Assembly (NCBI GenBank): GCA_947464365.1 | Contig: CANHWS010000017.1 | Coordinates: 1-22,955 of the forward strand | DNA from: Cytophagaceae bacterium | GTDB lineage: Bacteria; Bacteroidota; Bacteroidia; Cytophagales; Flexibacteraceae | Length of the DNA: 22,955 nt | Reading direction: 5' to 3' | Shown here: piece by piece, positions 1 through 7,589 of the stretch | How the letters are laid out: each line of letters starts with the position of its first letter | Numbering within the stretch: the stretch's first letter is position 1 | Made by a program: the position numbers and the translations under genes | The notes under the pieces: generated by a model | The model's database searches: none | Seen by the model: the letters and a program-made list of their open reading frames with translations, nothing else | What the model was told of the DNA's origin: nothing

Positions 1-1086
1 ACCCTTCTTTACACCTTTTGGTTGTGCGTTATACTGTGGGCCAAAAAGCAAAGGACGATCGCCGTATTGCTCACGCTTGAGGTATGACACGAAGCTCATA
101 GCATCCTTAGGCGTGTTTTCGTTGATTGGAGGGTCAAAATTGCTCCGGACCAATATGATGCCGTAAGATGCGTACCCGATCAAGATAAAGGCAAAGGACA
201 CCAGTACCAAGTTAGGTATCACTTGACCGGCTTTTTGGGTCCGGACGATACCATAGATCAAGCCAACCACAATGACAATGGCGAAAAAGATGACACCAGT
301 GTTGTAACCCAAATGGAAGGTTTTTACAAACAATATCTCGAAGCTGGATGCAACAGATGGCAACCCAGTGATCACGCCAGACATGATGGTCACGAGCATC
401 ACTACACCAACGCCAAAGGCAATCGCAGCACCTTTGAAGGTAGTGCTAGGATATCGTTTGAAGTAATAGATCAGGGCCAAAGCTGGCAAGGTGACCAAGT
501 TCAGCAAGTGGACCCCAATGGACAGACCAGTGAAATAGGCGATCAGGACCAACCAACGATCTGCATGTGGTTTGTCAGCAATGGTTTCCCAGCGCAACAT
601 TGCCCACACAACCAAGGCCGTGAACAAGGATGACATGGCATAAACCTCGGCTTCCACAGCTGAGAACCAAGCACTGTCACTGAAGGTATAAGACAGGCCA
701 CCAACAATACCGGCAGACATAACTGCAAGGGTCTGGGTAGCACTGAGGGGTTCGCCCTCTTTGTTCTGGACCATCTTACGGGCCAGCATTGTGATCGTCC
801 AGAAAAGGAACAAGACCGTAAAGCTGCTGCTAAGGGCCGATACCATATTGACCCAATAGGCAACTTGGGTAGTATCACTGCCAGCAACCATGCTAAAGAG
901 TCGGCCAATCAGCAAAAACAAAGGGGCACCCGGGGGGTGTGGCACCATGAGTTTGTATGAAACAGCAATAAACTCGCCGCAGTCCCAAAAACTGGCGGTC
1001 GGCTCCATGGTCGTCACGTAGGCAAAGGTGGCAATGGCAAAAACCAGCCAGCCGACGACGTTGTTAATTAGTTTGTAATTGGACAT
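1..1086 (-). CDS. DUF2723 family multi-pass membrane protein (GT-C glycosyltransferase-like), 5' part only
   Basis: The frame is open from an ATG at 1086 to the window edge (362 codons), so the C-terminal part of the gene is missing. The N-terminus reads MSNYKLINNVVGWLVFAIAT, a first membrane helix, followed by an acidic loop EPTASFWDCGEFIAVSYKL and then PHPPGAPLFLLIGRLF. This WDCGEF...HPPGAP arrangement is the hallmark I know for DUF2723 proteins, related to the eukaryotic O-mannosyltransferase TMEM260 and placed in the GT-C fold. Many hydrophobic segments follow, and the visible end carries SYLKREQYGDRPLLFGPQYNA, also typical of the family. Family membership is well supported. The role (transfer of a lipid-linked sugar onto exported proteins or glycans) is inference. 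The early acidic residues (WDCGEF) are where GT-C enzymes usually have their catalytic Asp/Glu. No convincing promoter box is seen upstream. rnpB lies upstream on the same strand. Confidence 0.9.
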   Translation of the reverse strand, partial: MSNYKLINNVVGWLVFAIATFAYVTTMEPTASFWDCGEFIAVSYKLMVPHPPGAPLFLLIGRLFSMVAGSDTTQVAYWVNMVSALSSSFTVLFLFWTITMLARKMVQNKEGEPLSATQTLAVMSAGIVGGLSYTFSDSAWFSAVEAEVYAMSSLFTALVVWAMLRWETIADKPHADRWLVLIAYFTGLSIGVHLLNLVTLPALALIYYFKRYPSTTFKGAAIAFGVGVVMLVTIMSGVITGLPSVASSFEILFVKTFHLGYNTGVIFFAIVIVVGLIYGIVRTQKAGQVIPNLVLVSFAFILIGYASYGIILVRSNFDPPINENTPKDAMSFVSYLKREQYGDRPLLFGPQYNAQPKGVKKG

Positions 1087-1440
1087 TAGGTTAGTATTCA
1101 GCTTTAATAGGCGGGCAATTTACTGCCTAAATTCCAAACAGTCTGCTTTTGTGCAGGCAGCAAGGCGGACTTAACGTGATGACAAGGCATTATGTTATCG
1201 GCTTGTTAAGCACTGATGGGCCGCCTGACCCCAATATGCCACAATTACCCCCCCCTGAAGCGAATCAACCCTCAGTCCGAAAGATCTCTTGTGGCAGGGC
1301 AACCACTGGCATGTAACTAGCGTTACCAACCCGTAAACATGGTCTTTAAGGGCTCCTGATAGAACCCCATTAACTCAATCGATCAAAAAACAGGTGTTTC
1401 TTGGTCGATCAGGATAACAGGAAGTCGGTAATAAAAAAAA
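1087..1440. other. Intergenic spacer between the DUF2723 gene and rnpB
   Basis: About 350 bases without a convincing ORF. It holds the 5' leader of the DUF2723 gene, an imperfect inverted repeat at 1380-1407 (arms start CGATCAAAAAACA), and a run of eight T on the minus strand at 1433-1440 directly after the rnpB 3' end. I see no tRNA or clear TAnnTTTG box here. Confidence 0.6.
1380..1407 (-). terminator. Imperfect hairpin downstream of rnpB, possible terminator
   Basis: Arms at about 1380-1391 and 1396-1407 pair with one mismatch and one wobble around a very small loop. It lies about 33 nt beyond the rnpB 3' end in the direction of rnpB transcription. No T-run follows the second arm, so it is a weak candidate. 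The T8 run at 1433-1440 may be the real termination or processing point. Confidence 0.25.
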
Positions 1441-1830
1441 TCGTAGGGTCTATAAGCCGGATCCTGTGTTCACGTTAGTCGTGATGGCTACCATTTATCT
1501 GGGCCATGGCTCACGCCGTGGCTCTAGCGATTTACCCGTTGGCTTGGGCGCGCAACCCTCACGACGCACCCGAAGGTGCGTACACGCCAACTGTTTAATC
1601 TTGCAACCCCTAAGGTTTACCATGCCTCGCTGTCACCAGACGAGCGGTGGGCTCTTACCCCGCCTTTTCACCCTTACCGTACTTAAGGCACGGCGGTATA
1701 TTCTCTGTGGCACTTGCTGTCAGCTGGCACTTAAGCACCAGCTGCCTACCCGTTAGGTAGTAGGGCGCGCTACGTTGTCCGGACTTTCCTCGCTGGCAAC
1801 ATTGGCCATCGCGGCAGCCCAACCCTACGA
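1441..1830 (-). ncRNA. rnpB: RNase P RNA (catalytic subunit of ribonuclease P), bacterial type A
   Basis: The minus strand carries the conserved landmarks of bacterial RNase P RNA in the right order: GAGGAAAGTCCGGAC near the 5' end, AGAGAATATACCGCC, GGTAAGGGTGAAAAGG, GGGGTAAGAGCCCACCGC, AGATAAATGGTAGCCATC, and ACAGGATCCGGCTTATAG near the 3' end. The ends pair perfectly as helix P1: 1441-1448 with 1823-1830, 8 bp. The length, about 390 nt, fits type A. The RNA matures tRNA 5' ends together with the RnpA protein. A run of eight U follows the 3' end immediately. The ORF at 1466-1756 on the opposite strand is an accident of this RNA gene. Exact mature ends are inferred from P1. Confidence 0.95.
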
Positions 1831-1891
1831 TTTGGTCCGCAATATCAGCATTTATCGCCAGTTCGATGGGTCTTATCTAGTGCAGCTACGC

Positions 1892-1936
1892 CACAAAAGA
1901 GGTGATTGACACTAATCTTCTTGATGTGTTGATCAC
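1892..1936. terminator. Inverted repeat at the end of the prenyl synthase gene, possible terminator
   Basis: Arms at 1902-1912 and 1926-1936 pair over 11 bp with two wobbles when read as plus-strand RNA. Read on the minus strand they have two mismatches but are followed by CTCTTTTGT. The right arm overlaps the stop codon of the minus-strand prenyl synthase gene. It is a plausible but not strong terminator separating that gene from rnpB. Confidence 0.35.
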
Positions 1937-2958
1937 TAACGCTGCCTGCGCATGAGCGAAAGTGCGAAGTCAACTAGTTGGTCCTTAGCTACTTGGTTGA
2001 TGGATGGAAGCTGATCTAGCATGGCTAACCCTTCGTCATAATATTGTCGCATCTTGGCCTCTGCCAGTTGTTTGATGCCAAGCTCGTTGTAAATAGAGGT
2101 CACCAAAGCTACCTTTTCGGCAGCGGGCATATCCGTCGTGAGGGCACGATTGAGTGCGCGCTTGGTTCCACCCTGCTCCTCAGCTAGTTCTAACGCTTTG
2201 ATCAATAGATAGGTCTTTTTATTGGCCACGATATCCCCGCCGACTTGTTTACCAAAGGCGGCCTGCTCCCCGTACACGTCCAGAATGTCATCCATCAGCT
2301 GAAAACCGATACCGATCGTTGTGCCAAACTCCTCCAGCAAGTCAGCCTCCTCGGCTGTCGCATCGGCCAACAAAGCCCCAAGACGACAACTATAACCAAG
2401 CAAGACAGCCGTCTTGAGCTTAATCATATCGAGGTATTGCTGGTCAGTAACAGTCGTTAATTGCTCAAAATTCATGTCCCATTGCTGGCCTTCGCAAACC
2501 TCGGAAGCAACCTTGTTGAACCCAAGCAAAGCAGGCCTCAGTTTGGTATCAGGTACAGTCAACAATAAGTTGTAGGCAGCCACCAGCATCACATCTCCAC
2601 TCAGGATGGCAACATTATCGTTCCACTGATGGTGCACGGTCGGTTTACCTCGCCGTAAGGGTGCCTTGTCCATGATGTCGTCGTGCATCAGGGTGAAGTT
2701 ATGGAAAACCTCTACGGCAAGGGCAGGCCGTAGCCACTCGTCCTGCACATGGCCGAACAATTGCCCAGAGAGCAGCACCAAAGCCGGCCGCAAACGTTTA
2801 CCACCAAGGCCCATTAGGTAGCTAATTGGTTCGTACAGCTCGGGTGGTGTCTCGCCGTACTGGATAGTACTGAGGGTGCCTTCTAGCTTATCAAGCCATT
2901 GGAGAGCAGACAAGGGTGCAGCCTTTGGCGATTTCGTACTTAAGTGCTGGGCAGACAT
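1936..2958 (-). CDS. Polyprenyl diphosphate synthase, probably short-chain (GGPP/FPP type)
   Basis: A 340-residue all-helical class I trans-prenyltransferase that condenses isopentenyl diphosphate with allylic diphosphates in the cytoplasm. Visible motifs are GGKRLRP (52-58), which binds IPP; the first Asp-rich motif DDIMD (93-97) followed by LRRGKPTVH; GDVML (121-125); KTA (182-184); and the second Asp-rich motif GFQLMDDILD (218-227). Both Asp-rich motifs bind Mg-diphosphate. The first is DDxxD without the two-residue insert of bacterial FPP synthases. Residue -5 before it is Phe88, a bulky residue that in this family limits chain length. A C20 (or C15) product is therefore my inference; medium-chain quinone prenyl synthases share DDxxD but usually have a small residue there. 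The only M-start with normal family spacing is at 2958. A GGGP synthase at 9814-10581 could use its product. Confidence 0.93.
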   Translation of the reverse strand: MSAQHLSTKSPKAAPLSALQWLDKLEGTLSTIQYGETPPELYEPISYLMGLGGKRLRPALVLLSGQLFGHVQDEWLRPALAVEVFHNFTLMHDDIMDKAPLRRGKPTVHHQWNDNVAILSGDVMLVAAYNLLLTVPDTKLRPALLGFNKVASEVCEGQQWDMNFEQLTTVTDQQYLDMIKLKTAVLLGYSCRLGALLADATAEEADLLEEFGTTIGIGFQLMDDILDVYGEQAAFGKQVGGDIVANKKTYLLIKALELAEEQGGTKRALNRALTTDMPAAEKVALVTSIYNELGIKQLAEAKMRQYYDEGLAMLDQLPSINQVAKDQLVDFALSLMRRQR

Positions 2959-3123
2959 AATTTAGAATCAGGATGATCTTTAAGAACAAGTTCGGACAAG
3001 CCGACCATGGTAAAAGGAAGTCGACAAAGATTGGCCTACATTTTTTCTTCCTCTTACCTAAAGGCTGCAAGATATTGAGCAACATCGTCACATGGCCAGA
3101 TAAAATAACCCAAAAACAACCAC

Positions 3124-3131
3124 TAAGTTTG
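3124..3131 (+). promoter_or_regulatory. -7 box (TAAGTTTG) of the DUF4421-like gene
   Basis: A perfect match to the Bacteroidota -7 consensus TAnnTTTG lies about 37 bp upstream of the ATG at 3168. No TTTG-like -33 box is seen at the expected distance (about 3101-3104). Its position favours the 3168 start over the in-frame ATG at 2973, which lies upstream of the promoter. Confidence 0.45.
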
Positions 3132-3167
3132 TGGACATCATTCCTTTTGTCTTGTCCCCCTGCGCAC

Positions 3168-4259
3168 ATGCCCCATAGTTGTGGTCCTTGGGTTGGCCTA
3201 CTTGCCTTCACCTTTTTTGTATTGACCATTCCGTCGACATTGGCACAGGACGCTAACTTGTCAGGTCCGAAGCAGGTAATGCAGGACAGCTTGAAGGCTA
3301 AAAATGCCTATTACAAACTATATGAGGACCATTTAATGGTCAGCCCGTATTTGGGCCTAGGTAACCTGATCTTTGACTTTAGACCTGCAAATGGGGATAA
3401 TCAGCAGGCGGCAATGTATGGTAGCAATAACAACTATCGTGTTGGTATTGGGCTATCATACAATGATATAGCTGTATTTGTTGGGATGGGGACCAGCATG
3501 ACAAACTATAGCACAGAAATCGCCCCGCAAAGCAAGTATCAGGATTTATCCCTGTCACTAATCAGCGGAGGTGTCGTGACCCGATTGTCCTATAGGGACT
3601 ATCAAGGACTGGTAGAAACAACTGATCTCAGCACCGCGATCGCCCAAAACACTAAGTTGCCTTTCCGCGATGAAATGGCATATCGACAGTATCATATCAA
3701 GTCAGGCTACTTCTTCAACAATGCTAAGTTTGACTACAATACCATCGTCAACAGTGCAGGTCAGCACCTAAAGTCTGCCAATAGCTTTAATCTGGAAGGC
3801 GGATATGATCACTACTCTCTCGGGGTAGGTAGCAGCTTGGTTCCGAAATCGAGACTAGAGCCATACAATAGCAGTATCGAGGATCTCCGAGGGTATGAGG
3901 TTAATAGTTTTGTTTTGGCGCCTGGCTGGGCAGGTATATGGGCAGGTCAACACTGGTACGTAATGGGGAAATTTAACCTCGGGGTCAGGGCTAACCTGAT
4001 AGAGTCCATTTATGTCCAGAACAGGAACCAAGTCATGACCTTTTCGCCTGATGTAACAGTCCGCATTTGCTTGGGCTATAACAAACCTCGCTGGTATTTG
4101 ACCTTAGATACTGAAGCCCAAACCTTTATGACAACAACGTCTGACTATGAGGCCACGACGACTTACGGTCAAATTTATTATACCGTCGGTTTTAGATTTT
4201 GGACACCTAGACTTGGCAAACTAATGCGTCAGGTGCCAGTACTACGTGCGTTTGTATAG
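3168..4259 (+). CDS. Exported beta-barrel-like protein, DUF4421-like
   Basis: 363 residues from ATG 3168. The open frame runs back to 2973, but only the 3168 start gives an N-terminal signal peptide (hydrophobic GLLAFTFFVLTIPSTLAQ, cleavage likely after LAQ), and a -7 box lies at 3124. The mature part has many short alternating aromatic/polar stretches typical of outer-membrane strands, for example YRVGIGLSYNDIAVFVGMGT, KYQDLSLSLISGG, AYRQYHIKSGYFFNNAKFDY, and LKSANSFNLEGGYDHYSLG. The phrase pattern (lGiglSYndiav..., Y.....l..kSa.Sf.leG) resembles DUF4421, a Bacteroidota family predicted to be outer-membrane barrels. The role is unknown. It ends 38 bp before the convergent DedA gene. Export is well supported; the family call is from memory of the pattern. 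Confidence 0.75.
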   Translation: MPHSCGPWVGLLAFTFFVLTIPSTLAQDANLSGPKQVMQDSLKAKNAYYKLYEDHLMVSPYLGLGNLIFDFRPANGDNQQAAMYGSNNNYRVGIGLSYNDIAVFVGMGTSMTNYSTEIAPQSKYQDLSLSLISGGVVTRLSYRDYQGLVETTDLSTAIAQNTKLPFRDEMAYRQYHIKSGYFFNNAKFDYNTIVNSAGQHLKSANSFNLEGGYDHYSLGVGSSLVPKSRLEPYNSSIEDLRGYEVNSFVLAPGWAGIWAGQHWYVMGKFNLGVRANLIESIYVQNRNQVMTFSPDVTVRICLGYNKPRWYLTLDTEAQTFMTTTSDYEATTTYGQIYYTVGFRFWTPRLGKLMRQVPVLRAFV

Positions 4260-4296
4260 ACGCCCTATGCTAATGGGGTAGTCCATCCATATTGGC

Positions 4297-4959
4297 TTAG
4301 TCTCCCAGCTTGTTTAGCAGCTGCTTCTGTTTGCGTTCCTTATTTAGCTTGAGGTAGGTATTGACCACTGTAATGCTAGTGAAGGCAATAAATCCAAGGA
4401 TGATATACTGTAGATACTTCAGGATTGTATCTCCATACATATCCCCCAGCCAATAGCCGAGGCCTGCAAGCACCCCAACCCAAAGCAATGCACCAACTAC
4501 ATTAAAGAAGAAAAACTCACGATATCCCATCCGGACAATGCCAGCCAAAAGTGGGGCGAACGAGCGGACAATCGGGAGGAAACGCCCAATAATCAGGGCT
4601 AGGCCGCCATATTTTTCGAACACGTCACGGGTGTTCTGTATATAACGTCGTTTGAAGAAAAACGAGTCAGGTCGATTCTCGAGGGACTGACCAGCGTATC
4701 GCCCGATCAGAAAGCCAACATAGTTTCCTGAAACTGCGGCCCCAAACAAAGCGGCTAACATAACCCAGATCGGTACCTGAATCTGCCCCACACCTACTAA
4801 CAGACCTGCGGTGAAGAGCAAATAGTCACCCGGCAGCCAGAAGCAGAAAAAGAGCCCTGTCTCCGCAAACACGATGATAGTGATAAGCGCAAGGCCACCA
4901 TTTGTGATGGTTTCGGGAGATGGATTGATGTATTCGAAAATATCCAATAATAGGGTCAT
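4297..4959 (-). CDS. DedA family inner-membrane protein (VTT/SNARE-associated domain)
   Basis: 220 residues with several membrane segments. The DedA core is clear: FAETGLFFCFWLPGDYLLFTAGLL (about 31-54) and GRFLPIVRSFAPLLAGIVRM (125-144), with a GALLWVGVLAGLGYWLG segment near 156-172. Glu33 and Asp45 are 12 apart, and Arg126 and Arg132 are 6 apart. This matches the spacing of the membrane-embedded acidic and Arg residues required in E. coli YqjA/YghB. DedA proteins are proton-dependent and some translocate undecaprenyl phosphate or phosphatidylethanolamine across the membrane; which substrate applies here cannot be told. The C-terminus is basic (LNKERKQKQLLNKL). The promoter at 5056-5086 carries an 18-bp palindrome, so regulated expression is likely. 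Confidence 0.93.
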   Translation of the reverse strand: MTLLLDIFEYINPSPETITNGGLALITIIVFAETGLFFCFWLPGDYLLFTAGLLVGVGQIQVPIWVMLAALFGAAVSGNYVGFLIGRYAGQSLENRPDSFFFKRRYIQNTRDVFEKYGGLALIIGRFLPIVRSFAPLLAGIVRMGYREFFFFNVVGALLWVGVLAGLGYWLGDMYGDTILKYLQYIILGFIAFTSITVVNTYLKLNKERKQKQLLNKLGD

Positions 4960-5055
4960 AGAGGGGGCAACTTAATGCTGCCATAAAATGAGTTCGGTGG
5001 GCCAAGTGTGCTGAATGGTCAGAATAAGATGGCAGACTAAGCGACTCGAGAAGGT

Positions 5056-5086
5056 CAAAGATAGATTGGCAATTGCCAATCCGGAA
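5056..5086 (-). promoter_or_regulatory. Promoter of the DedA gene
   Basis: On the minus strand, TATCTTTG (5056-5063) fits the -7 consensus TAnnTTTG exactly. Nineteen bases upstream is TTCC (5083-5086), a poor -33 box. The leader to the ATG at 4959 would be about 90 nt. A weak -33 box with a palindrome in the spacer suggests dependence on a regulator. Confidence 0.55.
5064..5081. promoter_or_regulatory. 18-bp perfect palindrome, putative operator in the DedA promoter spacer
   Basis: GATTGGCAATTGCCAATC is a perfect inverted repeat. It fills the spacer between the -33 and -7 positions of the DedA promoter and abuts the -7 box. It also lies 35 bp beyond the hemL stop in the hemL direction, so a 7-bp RNA stem (GATTGGC/GCCAATC, AATT loop) could instead help end hemL transcripts, although only a short T-rich stretch (ATCTTTG) follows. 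Confidence 0.55.
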
Positions 5087-5115
5087 CCTAGGTCATCTTT
5101 TGTTAATACGGCCTG

Positions 5116-6435
5116 CTATGCTTTTAGTAACTCCGGATGGGCTTTGACGACGGCCTCCATCGCAATTTGGCTAGCTACGCCAATGCTGGCGATGTGCTCA
5201 TCCCCTAATGCCATGCTCAAAAATAATGCCTCGTATTGGGACGGAGCGAGGTAAATCCCCTGTTGCAACATTTGCTGAAAGTAGGTTGCGAACGCAGGCA
5301 AGTGGCTGGTTTTGGCATCAGCAAAGTTCCGGACCTGATTGGTAGTAAAAAACAGAGTAATCATGCTGCCAACGCGGTTGATGGTCATCGGAAGGCCAAT
5401 ATGGTCAAGGCTCGCACGCAAAGTGGCTTCGAGGGCGGCACCCTTGGCTTCTAGCTGATCATAAAGCCCGTCAGTAGTATTGATGAGGTTGAGCATCGCG
5501 AGGCCGGCTGCCATCGCCACAGGATTGCCAGACAGCGTACCCGCTTGATAGACTGGACCAGCTGGAGCAACACAGTCCATAATCTCAGCTTTGCCACCAT
5601 AGGCGCCGACAGGAAGCCCACCACCGATGATCTTGCCTAAGGTTGTCATATCGGGTGTGATGCCGTAAAGCTCTTGCGCACCACCTTTTGCCAGCCTGAA
5701 ACCAGTCATGACTTCATCAAAAATGAGGACGATACCTTCGGCAGTACAACGGTCTCGAAGGCCCTGAAGGAACCCAGGAGCAGGTGGAACCAAACCCATG
5801 TTGCCTACGACAGGCTCTAGGATCAGGGCAGCAATCTGACCTCGGTTGGCTTCCAGCAAACGGTCAACTGCCTCAAGGTCATTGTACGGTGCTGTTAGGG
5901 TATCATTGGCAACCCCTTTGGTAACACCAGGGCTATCTGGAACCCCAAGCGTGATAGCACCACTACCTGCTGCAATCAGGAACGAGTCGCCATGGCCATG
6001 GTAACATCCTTCGAACTTGATGATTTTGTCCCGACCAGTATAGCCACGTGCTACACGAATAGCGGCCATTGTAGCCTCCGTACCGCTATTGACCATTCGG
6101 ACCTTTTCAAGGCTTGGTACCATCTGGACCAAAGTCTCGGCCATTAGGACTTCCCTTGCTGTTGGCGCACCAAACGATGGCGAGTCCTGGATAGCAGACA
6201 CAACTGCCTCGGCAATTGCAGGGTGTGCATGGCCAAACAGCATCGGCCCCCAACTATTGATTAGCTCCAGATAAGCATTACCATCGACGTCATAAAGATA
6301 TGCTCCTTGCCCTTTAGCCATAAAAACGGGGTTGCCGCCCACTGCTTTAAAGGCACGAACAGGGCTGTTGACACCTCCTGGTATCAGGGTTTTGGCTTTG
6401 GCAAATAGACTTTCGCTGGTGGTGGTGGTGCGCAT
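5116..6435 (-). CDS. hemL: Glutamate-1-semialdehyde 2,1-aminomutase
   Basis: 439 residues from ATG 6435. This PLP enzyme converts glutamate-1-semialdehyde to 5-aminolevulinate in the C5 route of tetrapyrrole synthesis. The whole family signature is present: SLFAKAKTLIPGGVNSPVRA near the start, SWGPMLFGHAHP (61-72), VNSGTEATMAAIRVARGYTG (115-134), FEGCYHGHGDSFL (141-153), LIFDEVMTGFR (237-247), PLP lysine Lys268 in TLGKIIGGGLPVGAYGGK, and YQAGTLSGNP. The frame extends to 6552, but the extra 39 residues are low-complexity and that ATG would fall in the -33 region of the likely promoter (6517-6553), so 6435 is preferred. It is divergent from pyrH. No other haem genes are visible nearby. Confidence 0.97.
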   Translation of the reverse strand: MRTTTTSESLFAKAKTLIPGGVNSPVRAFKAVGGNPVFMAKGQGAYLYDVDGNAYLELINSWGPMLFGHAHPAIAEAVVSAIQDSPSFGAPTAREVLMAETLVQMVPSLEKVRMVNSGTEATMAAIRVARGYTGRDKIIKFEGCYHGHGDSFLIAAGSGAITLGVPDSPGVTKGVANDTLTAPYNDLEAVDRLLEANRGQIAALILEPVVGNMGLVPPAPGFLQGLRDRCTAEGIVLIFDEVMTGFRLAKGGAQELYGITPDMTTLGKIIGGGLPVGAYGGKAEIMDCVAPAGPVYQAGTLSGNPVAMAAGLAMLNLINTTDGLYDQLEAKGAALEATLRASLDHIGLPMTINRVGSMITLFFTTNQVRNFADAKTSHLPAFATYFQQMLQQGIYLAPSQYEALFLSMALGDEHIASIGVASQIAMEAVVKAHPELLKA

Positions 6436-6796
6436 GGTTGGTTTCTGGGGCCACATCGGGCCAAATGTTGTGGGCACAAAGGTGGGAGATTCTGGTATTG
6501 GGCCATAAGACATCCGCCAAAAAATATATCTTTGCGGCGCTTCAGACGGCAAACCGGATACCTTAAGCCAAATCTAAGCAGTAGCTCTGGGTCAATAACA
6601 TCATATCTTACCAGACGGTTTGATTGATGCCTTGATAGGCTCCCTGGCATGACTATCGCAACCATAACAAACATCCCACACTGGTGCTTGGTATGAAAAG
6701 CGAGCTCAGCCCAAGTCTAGTCCCAAACAACTACCTGCTAGACTTGTGCCTACGGTCGAAAGGCGCCAGCTGGCACAATGTACTTATCCCCCGCAC
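6436..6796. other. Divergent intergenic region between hemL and pyrH
   Basis: About 360 bases holding the hemL promoter (6517-6553) and a near-consensus box TAGACTTG at 6739-6746 on the plus strand, the best candidate -7 box for pyrH, without a clear -33 box. I see no repeat or small RNA. Confidence 0.5.
6517..6553 (-). promoter_or_regulatory. Likely hemL promoter
   Basis: On the minus strand, TTTG at 6550-6553 is followed after 21 bases by TATATTTTTTG (6518-6528), close to the Bacteroidota TTTG / TAnnTTTG pair but with a longer T run. Transcription would start near 6510, giving a leader of about 75 nt to the ATG at 6435. This helps exclude the longer ORF start at 6552. Confidence 0.45.
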
Positions 6797-7507
6797 ATGA
6801 AGTATAACCGCATCCTCCTGAAACTGAGTGGCGAAGCCCTTGCAGGCAGCAAGAAATTTGGCTTCGATGCCGAGATGATTAAAAGCTACGCCGAAGAGAT
6901 TGCCAAAGTCGTTGGCTTAGGCGTGCAAGTGGCCATCGTTGTGGGTGGCGGCAACATCTTTAGGGGCGAGGATGCCCAAGAAGCCGGCATCGACAAGGCG
7001 CAAGGCGACTATATGGGCATGATGGCAACGCTGATCAACAGCATGGCCATCCAGGGTGCTCTGGAAAATGCAGGGCTACATACCCGTGTAATGAGTGCCA
7101 TTCAGGTGGACCAAGTCTGCGAACGATTCATCAGACGTAGGGCCATGCGCCACCTCGAAAAAGGCCGTGTTGTGATTTTTGGCGCTGGCACGGGCAATCC
7201 CTATTTCACGACAGACTCAGCTGCTAGCCTCCGGGCGATCGAGATCAAGGCAGACGTTGTCCTGAAGGGAACCAGGGTTGATGGTATCTATACCGCAGAC
7301 CCCGAGAAAGACCCAACTGCGACTCGCTACGCCACCATCGGCTTTGAGGAGGTGTTCGCCAAGAAACTAAATGTGATGGACATGACCGCCTTCACCCTCT
7401 GCAAAGAGAACAAATTGCCGATCATTGTCTTCGACATGAATAAGCCAGGCAACTTGGTTAATGTTGTCAAGGGTGAGCAAATTGGCACACTCGTGACCAT
7501 GGGCTAG
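6797..7507 (+). CDS. pyrH: Uridylate kinase (UMP kinase)
   Basis: 236 residues from ATG 6797, the normal length for bacterial PyrH. It phosphorylates UMP to UDP with ATP as a homohexamer in the cytoplasm, feeding UTP/CTP and cell-wall nucleotide sugars. It shows the amino-acid-kinase motifs: LLKLSGEALAG (7-17), VVGGGNIFRGEDA (48-60), GDYMGMMATLINSMAIQ, FGAGTGNPYFTTDSAASLRA, and ADVVLKGTRVDGIYTADPEKDP. An upstream in-frame ATG at 6746 would add 17 residues lacking family similarity and would overlap the candidate -7 box, so the inner start is chosen. frr follows after 82 bp in the same direction, the usual pyrH-frr pairing, so co-transcription is likely. Confidence 0.97.
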   Translation: MKYNRILLKLSGEALAGSKKFGFDAEMIKSYAEEIAKVVGLGVQVAIVVGGGNIFRGEDAQEAGIDKAQGDYMGMMATLINSMAIQGALENAGLHTRVMSAIQVDQVCERFIRRRAMRHLEKGRVVIFGAGTGNPYFTTDSAASLRAIEIKADVVLKGTRVDGIYTADPEKDPTATRYATIGFEEVFAKKLNVMDMTAFTLCKENKLPIIVFDMNKPGNLVNVVKGEQIGTLVTMG

Positions 7508-7589
7508 GTTCTACCCAACCAACCATAGGCTTACTTTACCTAAATATTGACCCCACTACCCCACAGTACCTCATTTACACACCATTGAT

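Noticed and set aside
1466..1756. 96-residue ORF on the plus strand
   Set aside because: It lies wholly inside the RNase P RNA gene on the opposite strand and has no protein-like features.
2973..3167. 65-residue N-terminal extension of the DUF4421-like protein
   Set aside because: It places the signal peptide inside the protein and lies upstream of the likely -7 box at 3124-3131.
6436..6552. 39-residue N-terminal extension of HemL
   Set aside because: Low-complexity, absent from the family, and its ATG would fall in the probable promoter.
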